Positions 47,385-56,079 of a stretch of DNA of 64,000 nucleotides are shown here, in pieces. The translations under genes were made by a program, and so were the position numbers. The stretch comes from Streptomyces sp. NRRL S-1022 (GTDB lineage: Bacteria; Actinomycetota; Actinomycetes; Streptomycetales; Streptomycetaceae): assembly GCF_000720135.1 (NCBI RefSeq), contig NZ_JOIU01000002.1:1-64000 (forward strand), in the 5' to 3' direction. Each line of letters opens with the position of its first letter. Position 1 is the stretch's first letter. Under the pieces are notes generated by a model. It saw nothing but the letters and a program-made list of their open reading frames with translations, searched no databases and had not been told where the DNA came from.

Positions 47385-49687
47385 ACCGGACCGACCCGAG
47401 CGACATCCACGCCGTCGTCGTCGGGCTGGAGAGCTACCCGAGGGATCCCGGCATGAGCCTGCGCGGGGCGGCCCGCAACGCGCTGCGCTTCGCGCGCTGG
47501 CTGCGCGACGGGGGCGTCCCGAAGGAGAACATCACCGTGCTGCTCTCCGCGCTGGACCAGGACGAGGCCGTCACCGCCGCGGCCGGGGAGGCGGACGTCC
47601 TCTGGCGGCGCGCCGACACGGCCGAGGACATCCGCAAGGTCTTCGTCCACGAGCTCCCGGCCGCCTCCGGTGGTCTGCTGTACGTCTACTGGGGCGGTCA
47701 CGGGGCGCTGGGGACGGACAACGGCGGACGGCTGCTGTTCACCCCGGAAGCCTGCCCCGACGACCTGCGGTGCCTGCGCGTGGAGGAGCTGCGGGAGTTC
47801 CTGACGCGCCACGACCTGTCCGGCTTCACCCAGCAGGTGCTCTTCTTCGACGCCTGCGCCGCGTTCGTGGAGCACTACCAGCTCCGGCTGGCTCCGGTGC
47901 CCGTACCGTTCCCCCGGCACCCGCGCCGCGAGGTGGAACAGTACCTGCTGTACGCGGCCCGCGAGGGCCAGGAGGCCGAACAGGACGGGGCGGCGGGCAC
48001 CGGGGTCTTCTCCCGCCTGCTGCTGGACTGGCTGGAGAAACACGCGTCCCGCCTGCACCCGGACCTGACCCGGCTCGAAGAGCATGTGCGGGCCGGTTTC
48101 GAGGAGGGGTACACCGACACGGGACCGCTGCAGACGCCCACGGTCTACCACCGCCGCGCCCTCGACGGCGGCGAGTTCAGCACCGCCTTCGCCCGCACGG
48201 ACCCGTTGGCCGTGCTGGAGGTCCGCGCCACCTTGCGCAAGGCCCTCGGCGGGGACGACGACACCTGCCTGCTGTACGCCTCGCGGGTCGGCGGCGCCTG
48301 CGGTCACCCCCCGGTCACCACCGGGGATCCCGCGCACTGGTTCGCCGGAGCCCTGCTGACCAGGCCGCGGATGACGGCCACCTTCGTCGAGGCCCTGGTC
48401 CAGGACGGGATGACCCAGCCCGCCCGGGCGTTCCACGCTCTCGGCCTGGCCCACGGAGCTCCCGGTCTGCTGTCGGTCCGCGAACACGACGAGCTGCGGG
48501 ACCTGCTCGCACGGTGGCCCGCCCTGTCCCCCGCCACGGTCAACACGCTCACGCAGGCCGCGGCGCCGGGCGTCGACGTGCACACGACGGCGAACGGCGT
48601 CCTGACCACGGCACAGCTCATGGAGCATCTCGCGACGCTGGAGGAGTACCCCGGGCGCCTCAGCCGGACGGGGAAGGGGTTCACCGTGCCCGCGGTGGTG
48701 GCGTTCACCCAGTACCTGGCCGTGCACACCGGCCCCGCGCCCGTGCCCTATGCCCTGCGCAGGCATCTGGACCGCTGGGGCGAGCGGGTCGCCGGGCGGC
48801 TGTTCGTCGAGCCCGCCGAACTCGACTCCGTCCGTGACCGGGCGGCCGAGTGGGACGAGGCGTTCATCGCGGCGGACGCGTCCTCGCGGGTCGTCGTCCA
48901 GGTCCATCCCCAGGGCGAGCGGGACACCTACGTCTGTGTGGTCTGGGTCGACGCCGGCACAGGGACGCTGGACCGGTTCCAGGACCCGGAGAACGGAGTG
49001 CCCCTCGGTTCCACACGGGCCATGAGACTCGTCCAGCGGGCCGCCCAGTCGCTCACCGACGAGGACGGCACCGCGCCCGTCGTGGAGATCGTGCTGGACC
49101 ACGAGGACATCCTGGACGTCTCCGTCCACGCGTGGGACGGCGCCGGTGGCGTCGGAACCCCCCTGCTCTTCGGCGTGGAACAGCGCATCACGCTGCGCTG
49201 CGCACCCATGGTCGCCGTCCACCGGGAGCAGAGCAGGCGGGCCTCCCTCAAGCGGCGCTGGGCACGTCGTACCCGGGGCAACGACGTCGTCTACCTGGAC
49301 GAGTCGCACATCGCCGACGATCCCCGGGCGACCCGGGCGTACGGGGCCCTCACCACCGACCGCGACGCGGCCCGCGCGGTGGTGCGCAGCGGCCGGAGAG
49401 CCGGTGAGCTGCTGGTCCGGGCGGCGCTCGCCGTGGGGTACCCGGTCGTCCTGTGGGACAGCGAGGACTCACGGGCCCTGGACCGCACGCACTTCGCGCC
49501 CCTGGAGCCGGAGGGCGACCTGTCCGGACTGCCGGAACGGGTGCGTTACTACTGGGCGGAGACCCACCGGGACCCCCCACGGCATCCGATCCGGCCGGCC
49601 CTGCTCCTCGAAGACCACGACCGGGACCTTCCGCCGGTGCCGTCGCTGACCCGTTCGCCCGCCCCAGAAGAGGAAGCGAGTTGCTGA
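47372..49687 (+). CDS. Caspase-like protease with VMAP-C-like C-terminal domain
   Basis: The 771-residue protein has an N-terminal caspase/metacaspase fold (DIHAVVVGLESYP, GAARNALRFARWL, His110 in YWGGHG, Cys162 in FFDACAAF), so the catalytic dyad is whole. The middle (about 290-520) is helical and has effector-associated-domain character (LLSVREHDELRDLLARWP). The C-terminal 250 residues (VEIVLDHEDILDVSVHAWD, GYPVVLWDSEDSRALDR, LPERVRYYW, PALLLEDHDRDLPPVP) look like the VMAP-C domain. It overlaps both neighbours. VMAP proteins form ternary systems with MoxR and vWA proteins, and this operon has both next. Confidence 0.85.
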   Translation: MAGLNRTDPSDIHAVVVGLESYPRDPGMSLRGAARNALRFARWLRDGGVPKENITVLLSALDQDEAVTAAAGEADVLWRRADTAEDIRKVFVHELPAASGGLLYVYWGGHGALGTDNGGRLLFTPEACPDDLRCLRVEELREFLTRHDLSGFTQQVLFFDACAAFVEHYQLRLAPVPVPFPRHPRREVEQYLLYAAREGQEAEQDGAAGTGVFSRLLLDWLEKHASRLHPDLTRLEEHVRAGFEEGYTDTGPLQTPTVYHRRALDGGEFSTAFARTDPLAVLEVRATLRKALGGDDDTCLLYASRVGGACGHPPVTTGDPAHWFAGALLTRPRMTATFVEALVQDGMTQPARAFHALGLAHGAPGLLSVREHDELRDLLARWPALSPATVNTLTQAAAPGVDVHTTANGVLTTAQLMEHLATLEEYPGRLSRTGKGFTVPAVVAFTQYLAVHTGPAPVPYALRRHLDRWGERVAGRLFVEPAELDSVRDRAAEWDEAFIAADASSRVVVQVHPQGERDTYVCVVWVDAGTGTLDRFQDPENGVPLGSTRAMRLVQRAAQSLTDEDGTAPVVEIVLDHEDILDVSVHAWDGAGGVGTPLLFGVEQRITLRCAPMVAVHREQSRRASLKRRWARRTRGNDVVYLDESHIADDPRATRAYGALTTDRDAARAVVRSGRRAGELLVRAALAVGYPVVLWDSEDSRALDRTHFAPLEPEGDLSGLPERVRYYWAETHRDPPRHPIRPALLLEDHDRDLPPVPSLTRSPAPEEEASC

Positions 49688-50709
49688 TGACCGACCCGAC
49701 CGGTGCGGCCGCGGCCACCGAGGATCCCGGCTGGCGGATCTTCCGGGGCGACGGCACCCAGCGCAGGGTGAAGCTCCCTCCGGCCCCGCCGTGGCGCCGC
49801 TTCACGCACCGGGAGGACGGGGCGGAGGGGGACGGCGGCGGCGAGACGCGCGCGGACGACGCCGCGGGGACCGCGCCGAAGGCGCGCTACGTCATCGGCG
49901 AGGAAGAGGCCGACGTGATCAACGCGGCCCTGCACCTGCGCCGTCCCCTCCTGGTCACCGGCCATCCGGGGGTGGGGAAGACCGCGCTCGCCGACGCGGT
50001 CGCCCACGAACTGGACCTCGGCCCCGTCCTGCGCTGGCCGGTCAACAGCCGGTCCACGCTCCAGGACGCGCTGTACCGGTACGACGCGATCGGCCGGCTC
50101 CAGGAAGGCAGTCTGGCGACCGAGGCGGGCCAGGCGGCGCCGAGCATCGGCAGGTACGTCCGGCTCGGCCCCCTGGGCACGGCGCTGGTGCCGGCCGAGC
50201 GGCCCCGCGTGCTCCTGGTCGACGAACTGGACAAGGGCGACGTCGATCTGCCGAACGACCTGCTGACGGTGTTCGAGGAGGGCTCCTTCGAGATCCCCGA
50301 ACTGTCCCGGCTGCCCGATTCCCAGTCCGCCGTCGACGTGTTCACCGCGGACCGGGGCGAACAGGTGACGGTACGGCGCGGCTTCGTGCGCTGCACGGAG
50401 TTCCCCGTCGTCGTGATCACCAGCAACGGCGAGCGGGACTTCCCGCCGGCGTTCCGCAGGCGCTGTCTGCCCCTGAACCTGCACGATCCACGGCCGGAAC
50501 GGCTCAAGCAGATCATCCTCGGTCATCTCGGTCCCGACGCGCTCGCGGAGGCCGACGACCTGGTCGCCGCGTTCCTGAAGGAGCGCAGCATGAAGGAACT
50601 GGCCACCGACCAGCTGCTCAACGCCGTCTTCCTGCGTCACGGAGGAGCCAGGCTCGATCCCGAAGGGCTGCTGCGGTCCGTGCTGCACCAGCTGAACTCC
50701 GGCGGCTGA
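49687..50709 (+). CDS. MoxR-type AAA+ ATPase
   Basis: The 340-residue AAA+ ATPase has Walker A GHPGVGKTA (Lys98), Walker B VLLVDELDK (Asp179-Glu180), sensor ITSNGERDFPPAF and arginine finger RRRC. MoxR ATPases remodel partners through vWA proteins. The start overlaps the caspase gene stop (TGATG) and the vWA/nucleosidase gene starts three bases after its stop. The first 70 residues are Pro/Gly/Asp-rich. Confidence 0.92.
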   Translation: MTDPTGAAAATEDPGWRIFRGDGTQRRVKLPPAPPWRRFTHREDGAEGDGGGETRADDAAGTAPKARYVIGEEEADVINAALHLRRPLLVTGHPGVGKTALADAVAHELDLGPVLRWPVNSRSTLQDALYRYDAIGRLQEGSLATEAGQAAPSIGRYVRLGPLGTALVPAERPRVLLVDELDKGDVDLPNDLLTVFEEGSFEIPELSRLPDSQSAVDVFTADRGEQVTVRRGFVRCTEFPVVVITSNGERDFPPAFRRRCLPLNLHDPRPERLKQIILGHLGPDALAEADDLVAAFLKERSMKELATDQLLNAVFLRHGGARLDPEGLLRSVLHQLNSGG

Positions 50710-50712
50710 CAC

Positions 50713-53700
50713 GTGATCCGGGAGCTGGAGCGCATCCTCCGCGCGGCGGGCGTGGACCTCGACGACGAGGACCTGCTCGACGCCCTGTGGCTGAGCAGGC
50801 GGCTGCCGCGCGGGGCGGGGACACCGCTGGCCCGCCGGGTGCCCGGGGTGCCTGCGGCCGGTGCCATGCCGGAGACGGCCGCGGCACCGGCCGCGGGCGC
50901 GCGCCTTCCCGCCACCGATGCCCTCCCCCACGCCCCCACCGGCTCCCCGCCCCTGCCGGAAGCCGAGGGAGCCGCCCCGGAACACCTGGGGGCAGTCAGC
51001 GGCGCCCCTTCACCGGTGACCGCCTCCGGCGGGCTGCGCCTGCCCGGTGCCAAGGTCCTGGGCAGCGAACTGTCCCTCGGCCGCGCCCTGCGCCCGCTCA
51101 AACGCCGGGTTCCGAGCGTCTTCCACACGGAACTCGACGAGCAGGCGACGGCCGCGTCCCAGGCCGACACCGAGATCCCGAACGTGGTGCTGCGCGCACG
51201 GCCCGAACGCTGGCTCCGCCTCGCGCTGGTCATCGACAGCGAGGTGTCCATGGTGCTGTGGGAACGGCACTGCCGTGAGCTCCAGGCCGCCCTGGAACAC
51301 AGCGGTGCCTTCCGGCAGATCGAGGTCCACCAGCTGTGGTACCGGGCGGCCGCGCCGGCCTCCTCCGCGAAGCAGCGCGAGGTGTTCCTCGTCCGCCCCT
51401 GGAGCGGCAGCAGGACGACCGCCCTGCCCGCCACCACGCTGAACGACCCCTCCGGGCGCACCCTGGTCCTGGTGGTCACGGACGGTGCGGCCCCCGCCTG
51501 GCAGGACGGGCGGATGCGTGCCCAGCTGGAGAAGTGGGCCTCGTCCGGACCCACGGCCGTGGTCCACGTACTCCCGCGCCACCTCTGGGCCGGCACCGGG
51601 GTGACCGCCGACACCTGGCACGTCACCGCACCGCGCCCCGGCTCCGCCAACGCCGCGTGGCGGATTGCCGACCCGTTGCTGCCCCCCGACGTCTCGTCGT
51701 TCGCCGGTGTGCCGGTGCCCGTGGTCGAGCTGACGCCGTCGGGACTGCACGCGTGGGCCGACGCGATCACCACGGTCGGGCGCCCGGTCCCCCTGCGGCT
51801 GTGGGAACCGCGTACCCCGGACACCGCGCGCTCGGCCGGTCGTCCGGCACCGCGCTCCGCCGCACGCGCGTTCCTCCGTACGGCGTCCCCTCCGGCCGTA
51901 CGTCTCGCCGCCCACCTCGCGGCCGTGGCACCGGTGACGGTCCCCGTGATGCACCTCGTGCAGACATGTCTCCCCGGGGCCGCGGGTGCGTCGGCGCTGG
52001 CCGAAATCTTCCTCGGCGGCCTGCTGCGGCCCGTGCCGCGCGAGGGGCAGGCGCGACCCGAAGGGCCCGCGAAGCACCGCCTGTTCGACTTCACCGAGGC
52101 GACCAAGGACCTGCTCCTCGACACGGTCCCGCTCCGGGAACTCGTCGCCTCCAGCCGCCGGGTGGGCGAACGCGTCGAGCAACTCGTGGGCAGGTCACCG
52201 GACTTCCCGGCATGGCTGGTGCCGCCGGCGCGCGCCGGCCGGCCGGACGGCGCGCCCCATCCGTTCGCCCGCGTCGGGACCGCCCTGCTGAGCCGGCTCG
52301 GGTACGACGAGGCCGAGGCCTTCGTCCGGGACGACGACGAAGAAGAGGAGACGACGGAGAGCGAGAGTCCGCCGCCGCTCTGCCGGGCCCTCGTCATCAC
52401 CTCGCTGGCGGGCGAATACTCCGCCGTCCGCTCCCACCTCGCGGACCGGGAGGAACTCGTCGACCCGTACGGAACCATCATCGAGCGCGGCCGGCTGGCG
52501 GGAACGTCCGGATTCGTGGCGATCGCCGAGGTGGGGGAAGGCAACACGACGGCCGCCGTGCTCATCTCACGGATGCTCGACTGGCTCCGCCCGGAAGCGG
52601 TGCTGCTCACCGGGGTCGCGAGCAGCCTGAGGGGCGACATCCGGATCGGGGACGTCGTCGTCGGCACCAAGACGTACGACTTCCACCGCGGCACGCAGAC
52701 ACCTACGGGCTTCGGAGTACGGCCAGAGGCTTGGACCGCCTCCCACGCGCTGACGGAGGCGGCCCGTTCCGCGGTGGAGAACGTGTCCGACGTACGGGTC
52801 CACTTCAAACCGGTGGCGACCGGTGACGTGCTGCTCGCCAGGGAGACGACACGGCTGCTCCAGCATCTCCGCGACCAGTTCGACGATGCCGGCGCGCTCG
52901 CTGTGGACAGCTGGGGCTCCGCACACATGACCTACTTGAACGGCGACCTCGACCTCCTGACGGTTCGGGGGATCAGCGATCTCGCTCATGCCGAGAAGCG
53001 CGGGCCCGACTCCCCGGAAACCTTCGTGCAGGCGGCGGCCCAAGCGGCCAGGGTGACCATGGCGGTGCTGTTGCACTACCTGGCCGATCCGAACGCTGAG
53101 GAAGACCGGTACGACGAGCCTCACTACACCGCATCGCCGCCCACTGCGGTGGACGCCCTGCCCCCGACGGATCCGTCCTTCACCGGACGGGATGCGGAGC
53201 TGGCCCGGCTGATGGACGTTCTCGCACCTGGTTCTCCCGATGTCCCAGTGATTGTGCTGTCGGGACTGGCCGGAACGGGGAAGACGACGCTGGTCCTGCA
53301 CGCGGCACACGAAGCCCGCTCGAGGGGCTGGTTCCCGGGCGGGACGCTCCTCGTGAACCTGCGCGGCTATGCCGACACTCCGGTCACCGCCCACGAGGGC
53401 CTGGACGTCCTGTTGCGGGCTCTCGGTATCGACCCGACGCGCATTCCCGGCACGGCCGACGAGCGGGAGGCGCTGTACCGCGCCGTCCTGGCAGAACGGG
53501 TCCGGCAGCAGGGGCCGATGCTGATCGTCGCCGACGACGCGTCGTCGTCGGAGCAGGTTCGTCCGCTGCTCCCGGGCGGCGGCCACCGACTCCTGGTCAC
53601 CTCACGCCACCGCCTGCCCCAGCTCGGCGCACGGTTCATGCAGGTGCACCAGCTCGCTCCCGACGAGTCCGTGGAACTCCTCCAGCGCGCCCTCACCGTC

Positions 53701-55131
53701 GCCCGTGCCTCCGACGACCGGGTCCGCGCGGACGTCCGCGCGGCCCGAAGGCTGGCCGAACTCTGCGGGTACCTGCCGCTGGCGTTGCAGATCGCGGCCG
53801 CGCTCCTCGCGGAGGACCCGGGCCGACCGGTGGCGGATCTGGTGGGGCAACTCGCCGCCTCCCGTGATCGCACGGACCGCCTGGACGACGGGGAACGCAG
53901 CGTCCGCGCCGCCTTCGACCTCTCCTACCGGAGCCTTCCACCCGAGCAGGCCCGCCTGCTGAGCCTGCTCGCTCTCGCACCAGGACCCGAGGCGAGTGAT
54001 CAGGTGATCGCGGCCCTCGTCGGATCCGAGCAGTCGCCGACCGGGGACCTCAGGGCACTGGCCCGTGCGCATCTCGTGGAGCGGGTCAGGAGCAAGGGGT
54101 GGCGAGTACACGATCTCGTGCGGGCGTACGGAAACGGTGTCGTCGCGGCGGACGTGGAACTGCGTGGCGAAGGAGCGGCGGCCCGGGATCGCGTTCTCGC
54201 GCTGTACGGCAGATGGGCGAAGGCCGCCGACGCCCGGCTGCGCTGGCTGCCGGGGATGCCGGAACCGCAACTGTTCGCGAGCCGGGCGGAGGCACTGGCC
54301 TGGCTGGACAGGGAGCGGGAGGGGCTGGTGTCGGCGGTGCACTGGGCGACGGAGGAACGGTACGCGCGGGCGGCGGTGGACCTCGCCGGGGATCTCGCCT
54401 ACTACCTGATGTGGCGTCGGTACTTCGCCGAATGGATCACGGTGAGCACCGTCGCCTTGGACGCCGCCCGTCTCACCGGTGACCAGGCCACACAGGCCAT
54501 CGCCTACGGCAACCTCGGCAAGGCCCTGCAGCAAACGGGCCGGATGGAAGAGGCCGTCTCCGCACTCAATCGTGCCCGGGACCTTCAGCACGATGCGGGA
54601 AACCCTTACGGCGAAGCCACGGCATGGAGCAATCTCGGCGATGCTCTTCAGCTGGCGGGACGCGTGGACGAGGCGATCGACGCTCTGTCCCGGGCACGCG
54701 ACCTGCACCAAGCTGTGGGGAACCGGGTGGATGAAGGGATGGCTTGGAACAGTCTCGGACTGGCACTGCACATGGCGGGTCGGATGGAAGAGGCCATGGA
54801 GTCGCTCACCCGTGCGCGTGATCTCTACAACGCCACCGGGGACCGCCACAGCGAGGGCATTGCGTTGCACAACCTCGGTCTCGCCCTGCACAGCGCGAGG
54901 CGTCCGCTGGCAGCCGCCGAGGCGTACAGCGCCGCTGTCGAGATCTTCCGGGAGTTCGAGGATTGGTACGGCACGGGCCAGGCCCTCGAATCGCGGGCCT
55001 CCCTCCACCTCGACGCGGGAGAGCGCACCCGGGCCCGAACCACCCTGCTGGAAGCCGCCGAAGCCTATGCCCGTGCCGCCGCGCACTCCGAGGCGGCCCG
55101 GGCGCTGGCTCACGCGGAAGAGCTCGTCTGA
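50713..55131 (+). CDS. SAV_2336/vWA-like, nucleosidase, NB-ARC and TPR fusion protein
   Basis: The 1472-residue protein has four parts. Residues 1-30 are an EAD-like helical pair; about 95-540 are a SAV_2336-type vWA-like domain whose MIDAS-like loop reads D175-S-E-V-S179. Residues 558-793 form a PNP/MTAN nucleosidase domain (RALVITSLAGEYSAV, GVASSLRGDIRIGDVVVGT, Asp756 in RGISDLA). Residues 823-1200 form an NB-ARC STAND NTPase (FTGRDAEL, Walker A GLAGTGKTT Lys857, Walker B Asp941-942, VTSRHRLPQ, HDLVRAYG). From 1260 to the end there are five 40-residue TPRs with the NLGxAL core. The start is GTG 50713. TPRs should sense, NB-ARC switch, and the nucleosidase act on a nucleotide. Composition looks slightly less GC-rich in the second half. 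Confidence 0.85.
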   Translation: MIRELERILRAAGVDLDDEDLLDALWLSRRLPRGAGTPLARRVPGVPAAGAMPETAAAPAAGARLPATDALPHAPTGSPPLPEAEGAAPEHLGAVSGAPSPVTASGGLRLPGAKVLGSELSLGRALRPLKRRVPSVFHTELDEQATAASQADTEIPNVVLRARPERWLRLALVIDSEVSMVLWERHCRELQAALEHSGAFRQIEVHQLWYRAAAPASSAKQREVFLVRPWSGSRTTALPATTLNDPSGRTLVLVVTDGAAPAWQDGRMRAQLEKWASSGPTAVVHVLPRHLWAGTGVTADTWHVTAPRPGSANAAWRIADPLLPPDVSSFAGVPVPVVELTPSGLHAWADAITTVGRPVPLRLWEPRTPDTARSAGRPAPRSAARAFLRTASPPAVRLAAHLAAVAPVTVPVMHLVQTCLPGAAGASALAEIFLGGLLRPVPREGQARPEGPAKHRLFDFTEATKDLLLDTVPLRELVASSRRVGERVEQLVGRSPDFPAWLVPPARAGRPDGAPHPFARVGTALLSRLGYDEAEAFVRDDDEEEETTESESPPPLCRALVITSLAGEYSAVRSHLADREELVDPYGTIIERGRLAGTSGFVAIAEVGEGNTTAAVLISRMLDWLRPEAVLLTGVASSLRGDIRIGDVVVGTKTYDFHRGTQTPTGFGVRPEAWTASHALTEAARSAVENVSDVRVHFKPVATGDVLLARETTRLLQHLRDQFDDAGALAVDSWGSAHMTYLNGDLDLLTVRGISDLAHAEKRGPDSPETFVQAAAQAARVTMAVLLHYLADPNAEEDRYDEPHYTASPPTAVDALPPTDPSFTGRDAELARLMDVLAPGSPDVPVIVLSGLAGTGKTTLVLHAAHEARSRGWFPGGTLLVNLRGYADTPVTAHEGLDVLLRALGIDPTRIPGTADEREALYRAVLAERVRQQGPMLIVADDASSSEQVRPLLPGGGHRLLVTSRHRLPQLGARFMQVHQLAPDESVELLQRALTVARASDDRVRADVRAARRLAELCGYLPLALQIAAALLAEDPGRPVADLVGQLAASRDRTDRLDDGERSVRAAFDLSYRSLPPEQARLLSLLALAPGPEASDQVIAALVGSEQSPTGDLRALARAHLVERVRSKGWRVHDLVRAYGNGVVAADVELRGEGAAARDRVLALYGRWAKAADARLRWLPGMPEPQLFASRAEALAWLDREREGLVSAVHWATEERYARAAVDLAGDLAYYLMWRRYFAEWITVSTVALDAARLTGDQATQAIAYGNLGKALQQTGRMEEAVSALNRARDLQHDAGNPYGEATAWSNLGDALQLAGRVDEAIDALSRARDLHQAVGNRVDEGMAWNSLGLALHMAGRMEEAMESLTRARDLYNATGDRHSEGIALHNLGLALHSARRPLAAAEAYSAAVEIFREFEDWYGTGQALESRASLHLDAGERTRARTTLLEAAEAYARAAAHSEAARALAHAEELV

Positions 55132-55223
55132 CGGCTGACCGCGGGACGGGCACGTCCGGGGCAACGCCCTCGGGCCGTGCGATGTCGTAGGAAGAGATCG
55201 AGGACTTGGCGGAAGGGGCGGAC

Positions 55224-56066
55224 ATGCGCGAGGCGTTGGTGCTCGGGGGCGGTGGGGTCGGGGGGATCGCCTGGATGACCGGGGTGCTGGTGGGGCTCGC
55301 CGAGGTGGGGCGGGATGTGACGGGGGCCGGGCTGCTGGTGGGGACCTCGGCGGGGTCGACCGTGGCGGCCCAGGTCGGCAGTGGGCTGCCGCTGGAGGAG
55401 TTGTACGCCCGGCAGGTGGATCCCTCGGTGCAGGCCGCGGAGATCATGGCCGAGATGGATCTGGAGAAGTTCGCCGCGCAGCTCGGTGCCGCCGCCGAAA
55501 CGGCCGCGTCGGTGGCCGAGTTGCGGCGCGCGGTCGGGCGGGTGGCGCTCGCGGCGCGGACGGTCTCCGAGGCCGAACGGCGGACGGTGATCGAGTCCCG
55601 GCTGCCGGACCACGGGTGGCCGGAGCGGGCGCTGAAGGTGGTCGCGGTGGACGCGGACAGCGGTGAACCGCGCGTCTTCGACCGGGACTCGGGTGTCCCG
55701 CTGGTGGACGCCGTCGCGGCGAGCTGCGCCGTGCCGGGTGTGTGGCCGCCGGTGACGATCGGCGCGCGCCGGTACGTGGACGGCGGGGTGCGGTCCGTCG
55801 CCAACGCCGACCTCGCCGCCGGTGCCGACCGGGTGCTGGTGCTGGTGCCGCTGGGGGTCACCGAGCCGTTCCCCAGCGAGCAGCCGCTGGAGCGGTCGGT
55901 GGCGGAGCTGCGCGAGCGGGGTGCCGAGGTCGTGGTCGTCGCACCCGACGAGGCGTCGGCCGCGGCGATCGGCGACAACCCGCTCGACCCGTCCACCCGC
56001 CGCCCGGCCGCCGGGGCGGGCCGTGGCCAGGGGCGCTCGCTCACGCTTCCCTGGGCCCGGGACTGA
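55224..56066 (+). CDS. Patatin-like phospholipase
   Basis: The 280-residue protein has the glycine-rich oxyanion loop GGGGVGGIAW, nucleophile Ser42 (VGTSAG) and the catalytic Asp in YVDGGVRS, the full patatin dyad. ATG 55224 follows GGAAGGGG. It has no signal peptide. It lies 92 bases after the NB-ARC/TPR gene in the same direction; it might belong to the conflict locus as a second phospholipase, but such patatins are also common alone in Streptomyces. Confidence 0.85.
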   Translation: MREALVLGGGGVGGIAWMTGVLVGLAEVGRDVTGAGLLVGTSAGSTVAAQVGSGLPLEELYARQVDPSVQAAEIMAEMDLEKFAAQLGAAAETAASVAELRRAVGRVALAARTVSEAERRTVIESRLPDHGWPERALKVVAVDADSGEPRVFDRDSGVPLVDAVAASCAVPGVWPPVTIGARRYVDGGVRSVANADLAAGADRVLVLVPLGVTEPFPSEQPLERSVAELRERGAEVVVVAPDEASAAAIGDNPLDPSTRRPAAGAGRGQGRSLTLPWARD

Positions 56067-56079
56067 ACGCGGCTGCGCC

